Source: Stutzerimonas stutzeri
GTDB taxonomy: Bacteria; Pseudomonadota; Gammaproteobacteria; Pseudomonadales; Pseudomonadaceae
DNA length: 64,000 nt
Assembly (NCBI RefSeq): GCF_024448955.1
Contig: NZ_JAMOIH010000001.1
Location: forward strand, 186,001 to 250,000
Reading direction: 5' to 3'
The position numbers and the translations under genes were made by a program. Numbering within the stretch: the stretch's first letter is position 1; the number at the start of each line of letters is the position of its first letter. The notes under the pieces were generated by a model. That model was not told the origin of the DNA. It worked only from the letters and a program-made list of their open reading frames with translations, and did no database searches. Below are positions 57,720 through 64,000 of this stretch, one piece after another.

Positions 57720-59912
57720 TCAGATCCGGCGCGCGTAACGCTTGAGCATGCTCGGAACATCGAGGATCAAGGCGATGCGGCCATCGCCGGTGATGGTCGC
57801 GCCGGACATGCCCGGTGTGCCCTGCAGCATCTTGCCCAACGGCTTGATCACCACTTCCTCCTGACCCACCAGCTGATCGACGACGAAGCCGATGCTCTGA
57901 TTGCCGACGTTCAGAATCACCACATGGCCCTCGCGCTGCTCCTCCTGCTCGGCGCCACGCACCAACCAGCGTTTGAGGTAGAACAGCGGCAGCGCCTTGT
58001 CGCGCACGATTACCACTTCCTGGCCGTCCACCACGTTGGTGCGGGACAGGTCGAGGTGGAATATTTCGTTGACACTCACCAGCGGGAACGCGAACGCCTG
58101 ATTGCCGAGCATCACCATGAGCGTGGGCATGATCGCCAGTGTCAGCGGTACCTTGATGACCACGCGCGAGCCTTGGCCCTTGGCGGAAAACACGTTGACC
58201 GTGCCGTTGAGCTGGGAAATCTTGGTCTTGACCACGTCCATGCCGACACCGCGGCCGGACACGTCGGAGATCTCCGATTTGGTGGAGAAGCCCGGTGCGA
58301 AGATCAGGTTGTAGCATTCCAGATCGTTCAGGCGGTCGGCCGCATCCTTGTCCAGCAAGCCTTTCTCCACCGCCTTGGCACGCAGAACCTCGGCGTCCAT
58401 GCCTTTGCCATCATCGGTGATGAGCAGCAGGATGTGGTCGCCTTCCTGCTCGGCCGACAGCACGACCTTACCGGTCCGAGGCTTGCCGGCAGCTTCGCGC
58501 TCTTCCGGCGTCTCGATACCGTGATCGACGGCGTTGCGCACCAAGTGCACCAGCGGATCGGCCAGGGCCTCGACGAGATTCTTGTCCAGATCGGTTTCTT
58601 CACCGACCAGCTCGAGGTTGATCTCTTTCTTGAGGCTGCGGGCCAGATCCCGAACCAGCCGCGGGAAACGTCCGAAGACCTTCTTGATCGGCTGCATGCG
58701 CGTCTTCATCACGGCGCTCTGCAGATCGGCTGTCACTACATCCAGATTGGAGACAGCTTTGGCCATGGCTTCGTCGCCGCTATTGGAGCCCAGACGCACC
58801 AGACGGTTACGCACCAGCACCAGCTCGCCGACCATGTTCATGATTTCATCGAGCCGCGCGGTATCGACCCGCACAGTGGTCTCGGCTTCGCTCGCCGGCT
58901 TCTCGGGTGCAGGGGCAGCTTTGGCTGCCGTCTCCGTTTTGGCCGGAGCCACGGCGGCTTTGCCTGGCGCTGCCGCAGGCGCGGATTTCGCGGGCGTGCT
59001 TTTCTTCGCAGAGGATGCAGCGGCGACGGGAGCGGCCGGAGCAGGTGTTGGAATTACGGGCGCCGCTTCAGGTTCGAACTTACCTTTGCCGTGCAACTGG
59101 TCCAGCAGGGCTTCGAACTCGTCGTCGGTGATTTCATCACCTCCTGCTGCGGCAGGCTTGACCTGTGCCTCGACCGGCTGGACAGGCGCAGCGGTAGCCG
59201 GCTCGGAGAAGTGACCCTTGCCGTGCAGCTGGTCGAGCAGGGCCTCGAATTCGTCGTCGGTAATCTCGTCGCTCACAGGCGCTCCAGCGACCGGTGCGGC
59301 CGGTGCTGGAATGGGCTCCACCGCAAACTGACCCTTGCCATGCAGCTGATCGAGCAAAGATTCGAATTCTTCGTCAGTGATCTCATCGCTGACGCTTGCG
59401 GTCGAGGCCTCGGCGGAATTTTCCAGCGCGCCAAGGAACTGCTCGAATTCGTTGTCCGCCGTTGCGGCTTCGGGCTCAGGCTCCGGCTCGGCTGGGGTCT
59501 CGACGACCGGCTCGTCTTCCCCGGCCGGCTCGGCCAGACGCGTCAGCGCCGCCAGCAGTTCTGGAGTCGCCGGGGTTACCGTGGTGCGCTCTCTAACCTG
59601 GGCAAACATTTCATTGACGGAATCCAATGCCTGCAGCACGACATCCATCAATTCCGAGTCGACGCGACGCTCACCCTTGCGCAGGATGTCGAAGACGTTT
59701 TCAGCGATGTGACAACACTCGACCAGCTCATGTAACTGGAGAAAGCCGGCACCGCCTTTTACCGTATGGAAACCGCGAAAAATCGCATTGAGCAAGGCGG
59801 TGTCATCGGGGCTGCTTTCCAGCTCCACCAGCTGCTCTGACAATAGTTCGAGAATCTCGCCGGCCTCTACCAGGAAGTCCTGGAGGATTTCTTCATCGGC
59901 GTCGAAGCTCAT
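57720..59912 (-). CDS. cheA: Chemotaxis histidine kinase CheA
   Basis: 730 residues: Hpt domain with the phospho-histidine in FHTVKGGAGFLQL, a long acidic/Ala-Pro linker, dimerisation domain, ATPase domain (HLVRNAVDHGIETP, DDGKGMD, DVSGRGVGMDVV) and a C-terminal CheW domain. The linker carries three copies of DEITDDEFEALLDQLHGKG (about 174-195, 212-233, 256-276). In Vibrio this region holds the domain that contacts ParP/ParC. Start ATG 59912 with GGGGAAGG; GTG 59918 is in frame. Confidence 0.96.
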   Translation of the reverse strand: MSFDADEEILQDFLVEAGEILELLSEQLVELESSPDDTALLNAIFRGFHTVKGGAGFLQLHELVECCHIAENVFDILRKGERRVDSELMDVVLQALDSVNEMFAQVRERTTVTPATPELLAALTRLAEPAGEDEPVVETPAEPEPEPEAATADNEFEQFLGALENSAEASTASVSDEITDEEFESLLDQLHGKGQFAVEPIPAPAAPVAGAPVSDEITDDEFEALLDQLHGKGHFSEPATAAPVQPVEAQVKPAAAGGDEITDDEFEALLDQLHGKGKFEPEAAPVIPTPAPAAPVAAASSAKKSTPAKSAPAAAPGKAAVAPAKTETAAKAAPAPEKPASEAETTVRVDTARLDEIMNMVGELVLVRNRLVRLGSNSGDEAMAKAVSNLDVVTADLQSAVMKTRMQPIKKVFGRFPRLVRDLARSLKKEINLELVGEETDLDKNLVEALADPLVHLVRNAVDHGIETPEEREAAGKPRTGKVVLSAEQEGDHILLLITDDGKGMDAEVLRAKAVEKGLLDKDAADRLNDLECYNLIFAPGFSTKSEISDVSGRGVGMDVVKTKISQLNGTVNVFSAKGQGSRVVIKVPLTLAIMPTLMVMLGNQAFAFPLVSVNEIFHLDLSRTNVVDGQEVVIVRDKALPLFYLKRWLVRGAEQEEQREGHVVILNVGNQSIGFVVDQLVGQEEVVIKPLGKMLQGTPGMSGATITGDGRIALILDVPSMLKRYARRI

Positions 59913-59924
59913 ATTCACCTTCCC

Positions 59925-60719
59925 CTAAAAGCCCAGGCTCGAAAGCAGATCATCGACATCGTCCTGTCCGGATACGACATCCTCACGTATATCGGCATGC
60001 ATCTGCGGACCTTCACCATGGGAAGGCTCTTTTTCCTGTTTTTTCTTTTCCTGCTCGGCGCGCATGGCTTCGCGGTCATGCTGGATACCAGCCACGCGGT
60101 CGACCTGTCCGGCCATCAGCACCAGCTTGAGCAGGTTGCTTTCGAGCTCGGTGATCAGCCGGGTCACCCGCTTGATCACCTGACCGGTCAGGTCCTGGAA
60201 ATCCTGCGCCAGCATGATTTCGCTGAGATTCTGAGACAGCTGGCTGCTGTCGCTCAGGGAGCGCTGCAAATACTGGTCAATGCGGCGAACCAGCTCCCGG
60301 AACTCCTCGGCATTCATATCCCTGCGCATGAAGCGCTGCCAGTCGGCGACCAGGCTTTGCGCTTCGTAACTGACGTAGTTCACCAGCGGCGCCGATTCCT
60401 CGACCAGATCCATGGTGCGGTTGGCGGCCTTTTCGGTCATTTCCACGACATAGGAAAGACGATCGGTGGCGTCGGTAATGGGTGACGGATCGCCGCCCGT
60501 AGCGCAGGTATCCATCTCGAGCTTGACGATGGCGTTATGCAGCTCGCGGGTCAGTTTGCCGACTTCCTGGTAGAGCCCGTTGTTACGGGCCTGATTGAGC
60601 TCGTTGAACATCTGTGCCGCTTCATCGAAGCGACCCTGCTGCAAACTCTCGATCAATTGGGGTGCGTGAGCCTTCAGAGTCGCTTCGAACTCCGCCAGGC
60701 TTTGGTCTGCTTGCGTCAT
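59925..60719 (-). CDS. cheZ: CheY-P phosphatase CheZ
   Basis: 264 residues, long four-helix hairpin. LAQDFQDLTGQVIKRV holds the catalytic Gln and the Asp pair (key part DFQDLTGQ), and the C-terminus ends in VVSGQDDVDDLLSSLGF, the CheY-binding peptide. Removes phosphate from CheY at the pole. Downstream of cheY by 23 bases. Confidence 0.96.
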   Translation of the reverse strand: MTQADQSLAEFEATLKAHAPQLIESLQQGRFDEAAQMFNELNQARNNGLYQEVGKLTRELHNAIVKLEMDTCATGGDPSPITDATDRLSYVVEMTEKAANRTMDLVEESAPLVNYVSYEAQSLVADWQRFMRRDMNAEEFRELVRRIDQYLQRSLSDSSQLSQNLSEIMLAQDFQDLTGQVIKRVTRLITELESNLLKLVLMAGQVDRVAGIQHDREAMRAEQEKKKQEKEPSHGEGPQMHADIREDVVSGQDDVDDLLSSLGF

Positions 60720-60742
60720 AGTGCCCTCGCGGCGTTACTGCT

Positions 60743-61129
60743 TCAGCCGTTGACGCGCTCGAAGATCTTTTCGATCTTCTCTTTGAGCACTTGAGCCGTG
60801 AATGGCTTGACCACATAACCGTTTACGCCCGCCTGCGCGGCCTCGATGATCTGGTCGCGCTTCGCCTCGGCGGTGACCATCAATACGGGCAGATGCTTCA
60901 GGCGCTCGTCTGCACGTACGGCGCGCAGCAGATCGATGCCGCTCATGCCGGGCATGTTCCAGTCAGTGACGAGGAAATCGAAGCCGCCGCTCTTGAGCAT
61001 CGGCAGCGCGGTGGTGCCGTCGTCCGCTTCGGCAGTATTGGTAAAGCCCAGATCGCGCAAGAGGTTCTTGATGATCCGTCTCATGGTCGAGAAATCATCG
61101 ACGATGAGGATTTTCATATTCTTGTCCAA
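60743..61129 (-). CDS. cheY: Chemotaxis response regulator CheY
   Basis: Single receiver domain: [18 protein letters not shown] with the acidic pair, acceptor Asp in [18 protein letters not shown] and VVKPF lysine. Signals to the FliM switch. A TTG at 61129 sits five bases after a perfect GGAGG and gives 128 residues; ATG 61117 (124 residues, the length in other pseudomonads) is 17 bases from that site, so TTG looks like the real start here. Confidence 0.96.
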   Translation of the reverse strand: MDKNMKILIVDDFSTMRRIIKNLLRDLGFTNTAEADDGTTALPMLKSGGFDFLVTDWNMPGMSGIDLLRAVRADERLKHLPVLMVTAEAKRDQIIEAAQAGVNGYVVKPFTAQVLKEKIEKIFERVNG

Positions 61130-61231
61130 GTAAACCTCCGTAAATCCCGAATCCCCAGAACCTGCTCACGGTCTGTTGCGGGCCTCATGAATGAAGCTCG
61201 TAAGCGGCCTATAGTGCTTTTTGCGAATCGA

Positions 61232-61957
61232 TCAGCGCCCGCGCCACTCGCCAAGGCGAGCCCGCAGGCGCGCCGCGCACTGACTGTGCAACTGGCTCAC
61301 CCGCGATTCGCTGACACCCAGCACCTGGCCGATTTCCTTCAAATTCAATTCTTCGTCGTAATACAGCGAAAGCACCAGCTTTTCACGCTCGGGCAGGTTG
61401 CCGATGGCCTCGGCCAGCGCCTGTTGAAAACGCTCGTCTTCAAGATCGCGGGACGGTTCCGGATGGGCGCTGGCGGCATCCTCTCCAAACTCCCCGTGCT
61501 CACCTTCCTGCAGCAAATCATCGAAGCTGAACAAGCGGCTGCCCAGAGTGTCGCCCAGAATGCCGTAGTACTCATCGAGACTCAATTTAAGTTCGGCCGC
61601 AACTTCTTGATCTTTAGCGTCGCGACCCGTTCTGGCTTCGATTGCACGAATAGCATCGCTGACCATCCGCGAATTGCGGTGCACCGAACGCGGGGCCCAG
61701 TCGCCCTTGCGAACCTCATCGAGCATGGCGCCGCGGATGCGGATACCAGCGTAGGTCTCGAAACTCGCACCCTTTCCGGCGTCGTATTTCTTCGACGCCT
61801 CGAGCAAGCCGATCATGCCGGCCTGCATCAAGTCATCGACCTGCACGCTGGCTGGCAAGCGCGCCAGCAGGTGATAGGCGATGCGCTTGACCAACGGCGC
61901 GTATTGATCGATGAGTTGGTATTGCGAGTCTTTTGCCTGAGCTTTGCTGTAATACAT
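61232..61957 (-). CDS. fliA: Flagellar sigma factor FliA (sigma28)
   Basis: 241 residues with sigma regions 2 (DLMQAGMIGLLEASKKYD, FETYAGIRIRGAMLDEVRK), 3 and 4 (LNLKEIGQVLGVSESRVSQLHSQ, key part VSESRVSQLHS). Directs late flagellar and chemotaxis transcription and is held by FlgM. 17 bases after fleN. Confidence 0.96.
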   Translation of the reverse strand: MYYSKAQAKDSQYQLIDQYAPLVKRIAYHLLARLPASVQVDDLMQAGMIGLLEASKKYDAGKGASFETYAGIRIRGAMLDEVRKGDWAPRSVHRNSRMVSDAIRAIEARTGRDAKDQEVAAELKLSLDEYYGILGDTLGSRLFSFDDLLQEGEHGEFGEDAASAHPEPSRDLEDERFQQALAEAIGNLPEREKLVLSLYYDEELNLKEIGQVLGVSESRVSQLHSQCAARLRARLGEWRGR

Positions 61958-61974
61958 AACGAGTCCAGCCGCGG

Positions 61975-62808
61975 TCAGTCGTTAGGCTCTGTGGCGGGCC
62001 TGACGAGGCGCTCCACAAAGAACTCCAAATGGCCCCGCGGCGTTGCCGGCAATGGCCAGGTATCCACCTTCTGCGCAATGGCCTTGATCGCCAGCGAGCA
62101 TTTGGCTCGCGGATAGGCCTCATATACGGCGCGCTGTTTCTGTACCGCCTTGCGTACCGCCTCGTCATACGGAACCGCGCCGACGTATTGCAACGCTACA
62201 TCGAGGAACCGCTCGGTCACCTTGCTCAGCTTAGCGAACAGGTTTCGACCTTCCTGGGGCGCGTGTGCCATGTTCGCCAACACACGGAAACGGCTGATGC
62301 CATAGTCACGATTGAGCAGCTTGATCAACGCGTAAGCATCGGTGATCGAAGTGGGCTCGTCGGTCACCACCAGCAAAATCTCCTGTGCGGCCCGAACGAA
62401 ACTCACGACGCCGTCGCCAATGCCTGCCGCGGTGTCGATGATCAACACGTCGATATCGTTGCCGAGATCGCTGAACGCCTGGATCAACCCTGAATGCTGC
62501 AGTGTAGACAGCTGCACCATGCTTTGCGTGCCGGACGCCGCGGGCACGATGCGGATGCCACCCGGCCCCTGAATCAATACGTCACGCAGGTCGCATTCGC
62601 CCGCAATGACATCGGCCAGCGTTCGCTTGGCGGTCAAACCCAGCAGTACGTCGACGTTGGCCAAGCCAAGGTCGGCATCGAGCAGCACCACCCGACGACC
62701 AAGATCGGCCAGGGCCAGCGCCAGATTGACCGACACGTTGGTCTTGCCGACGCCACCCTTGCCGCCGGTAACTGCAATAACCTGTACGGGATGCATACCC
62801 ATTTTCAC
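61975..62808 (-). CDS. fleN: Flagellar number regulator FleN (FlhG, MinD-type ATPase)
   Basis: 277 residues. Deviant Walker A TGGKGGVGKTNVSVN (15-29), DLGLANVDVLLG, DVLIIDTAAGIGDGV. Binds FleQ and blocks its ATPase, so limits flagella to one. GTG 62808 is the longest start; ATG 62802 is in frame. Close neighbour of flhF as in all polar flagellates. Confidence 0.96.
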   Translation of the reverse strand: MKMGMHPVQVIAVTGGKGGVGKTNVSVNLALALADLGRRVVLLDADLGLANVDVLLGLTAKRTLADVIAGECDLRDVLIQGPGGIRIVPAASGTQSMVQLSTLQHSGLIQAFSDLGNDIDVLIIDTAAGIGDGVVSFVRAAQEILLVVTDEPTSITDAYALIKLLNRDYGISRFRVLANMAHAPQEGRNLFAKLSKVTERFLDVALQYVGAVPYDEAVRKAVQKQRAVYEAYPRAKCSLAIKAIAQKVDTWPLPATPRGHLEFFVERLVRPATEPND

Positions 62809-62893
62809 ACGCCTATATCTTGCTTGAGCCCTTGGGCCTTCGATGCGTTCAGCCCGAACGCGTCTTCTTTGTGTGTATCACGGAGCAAAGCGT

Positions 62894-64000
62894 TCATCCG
62901 ACCTTCCGTGAAGAACCGTTGTACAGACCGGAGAACATGTCGGCCATGGTTTCCTCGCTGGGATTCTCCTCCGATTGCAGGCTCACCGCGCGACTGACCA
63001 GCTGATGGCTGCGCGGCAGCTGCAGATCGTCGGGGATGCGCGGCCCATCGGTGAGGTACGCGATCGGCAGATGCTGGCTAATGGTGAGGCCGAGCACGTC
63101 ACCCAGGCTACCGGCCTCATCAAGTTTAGTCAGAATGCAGCCGGCCAGCCCACAACGGCGATAGTGATGCCAGGTCGCCTTGAGCACCTGGCTCTGGCTG
63201 GTAGCCGGCAGCACCAGGTAGTTCTTCGATTTGATACCGCGGTCGGCCAAGGTATCGAGTTGCGCGCGCATCATCGGATCATTGGCCGGCAGCCCTGCGG
63301 TATCGATAAGGATCAGGCGCTTGCGGGCCAGCGGCTCCAGTGACTTACTCAGTGGCTGGCTGGGGTCGATCTGAATGACCGGCACGTCGAGGATGCGACC
63401 CAGTGTCTTCAGCTGCTCCTGCGCACCGATGCGGAAGTTATCCATGCTCGCCAAGGCGATGCTCTGGGCGCCGTGCTTGAGCACATAGCGCGCGGCGAGT
63501 TTCGCCAGCGTGGTGGTCTTGCCGGCACCGGCCGGACCGACCAGCGCAATGATGCCACCCTCTTCCAGCGGCTCGACCTTGGTGACCTTGACCGCCTGGG
63601 CCAGGTGCGCCAGCAACATGCGCCAGGCCTGACGCGGCTCGGACACATTGGCAACCTTTTCCAGCAAGGCGCGCGACAGGTCGGCGGGCAGACCGATACG
63701 CTGCAGTCGGCGCCAGAGATTGGCTTGTTGCGGACGGCGGTTCTGCTCGTGGCCCCAGGCAATCGAGCCGAGCTGCATTTCGATCAGCTCACGCAGGCCT
63801 TGAAGCTCGGACTGCATGGCTTCCATCGCACGCGAGTCAGCCGCTGCGGCAGCAACGACCGGCTTCGGCTGAGCGACCACTGCCGGCTTCTCGTCAAGCA
63901 GTTGACGATCCTGGCCGGCGGCACTGCGCGACGGCGCGCTCAGCTCGGCATGGGCGCTGGCGATACGGGCCTGGGTTTTGCGCAGCTCGGCTTCCAGGGC
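62894..64000 (-). CDS. flhF: Polar flagellum GTPase FlhF, 5' part cut by window edge
   Basis: At least 368 residues in the window; the N-terminal basic domain lies beyond base 64000. SRP-type GTPase: G1 VGPAGAGKTTTLAKLAARYV, LIDTAGL (G3), TKLDEAGSLGDVLGL (G4/G5). An Ala/Pro-rich stretch precedes the NG domain. Places the first flagellar parts at the pole. The frame is open to the edge through LRKTQARIASAHAELS, so no start is in view. Confidence 0.95.
   Translation of the reverse strand, partial: ALEAELRKTQARIASAHAELSAPSRSAAGQDRQLLDEKPAVVAQPKPVVAAAAADSRAMEAMQSELQGLRELIEMQLGSIAWGHEQNRRPQQANLWRRLQRIGLPADLSRALLEKVANVSEPRQAWRMLLAHLAQAVKVTKVEPLEEGGIIALVGPAGAGKTTTLAKLAARYVLKHGAQSIALASMDNFRIGAQEQLKTLGRILDVPVIQIDPSQPLSKSLEPLARKRLILIDTAGLPANDPMMRAQLDTLADRGIKSKNYLVLPATSQSQVLKATWHHYRRCGLAGCILTKLDEAGSLGDVLGLTISQHLPIAYLTDGPRIPDDLQLPRSHQLVSRAVSLQSEENPSEETMADMFSGLYNGSSRKVG

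Noticed and set aside
57924-59735. 603-residue open frame on the plus strand
   Set aside because: Antisense to cheA; composition (His/Gln/Leu/Gly-rich) is that of a codon-position shadow.

Overview
The window is a chromosomal segment of a Pseudomonas-group gammaproteobacterium, most like the P. stutzeri (Stutzerimonas) lineage. The evidence is an O-antigen locus next to ihfB, an elongation factor P with Arg32 beside its rhamnosyltransferase EarP, the gpx-msrB-alaA-htpX-tpm neighbourhood, fleQSR, a System I cytochrome c maturation operon, and a flhF-fleN-fliA-cheYZAB-motCD-parC-parP-cheW polar flagellum/chemotaxis operon. The species assignment is inference. No prophage, transposase gene, plasmid gene, CRISPR array or rRNA is visible.

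Layout. (1) 1-16.3 kb: an O-antigen locus of the Wzx/Wzy type, all on the minus strand. Transcription runs from ihfB through two wzz paralogues, a beta-CASP metallo-beta-lactamase RNase, wbpO, wbpP, wzx, a murA-like and a murB-like gene, a glycosyltransferase, wzy, a second glycosyltransferase, a 4-keto reductase and the initiating sugar transferase (cut by the window edge). The core from 2.5 to 8.7 kb is visibly A+T-rich, as transferred O-antigen genes usually are. (2) 16.6-36.7 kb: housekeeping and stress genes: deaD, a spermidine synthase-like gene, class II DAHP synthase, an SLC13 transporter, efp-earP, 4.5S RNA, a renalase-like flavoprotein, a ZIP transporter, tRNA-Gly and tRNA-Glu, a GST, a DUF815 ATPase, glutathione peroxidase, msrB, alaA, htpX, a DUF2959 lipoprotein and tpm. 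(3) 36.7-41.7 kb: fliT-fleQ-fleS-fleR, detached from the rest of the flagellar genes, with a convincing sigma54 promoter before fleS. (4) 41.9-49.3 kb: a lipoprotein and the complete ccmABCDEFGHI operon, including the small ccmD. (5) 49.5-51.7 kb: a FliK-like/FlhB-C-like gene pair and a periplasmic rhodanese. (6) 52.0-64 kb: the chemotaxis/polar flagellum operon, reading leftwards from flhF (cut by the right edge).

How the genes work together. In the O-antigen locus the predicted sugar nucleotides are UDP-QuiNAc (441-1391), UDP-GalNAcA (wbpP plus wbpO) and UDP-MurNAc (murA-like plus murB-like). Exactly three transferases are visible, which suggests a trisaccharide repeat carrying a lactyl-ether sugar; this is the most interesting prediction here. 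FlhF and FleN set flagellar position and number, FliA drives late genes, FleQ and FleSR form the upper regulatory cascade, CheAYZBW with ParC and ParP form polar arrays, and MotCD is the second stator. The Ccm proteins build c-type cytochromes.

The intergenic DNA is rich in small repeats: a MITE-like family with AGGGTCTGTT ends at four places, a different MITE-like element lodged in the loop of the htpX terminator, inverted REP pairs at three places, a composite REP doublet at two places, a 0.2 kb tandem duplication, and a G-rich palindrome translated in frame inside the beta-CASP gene.
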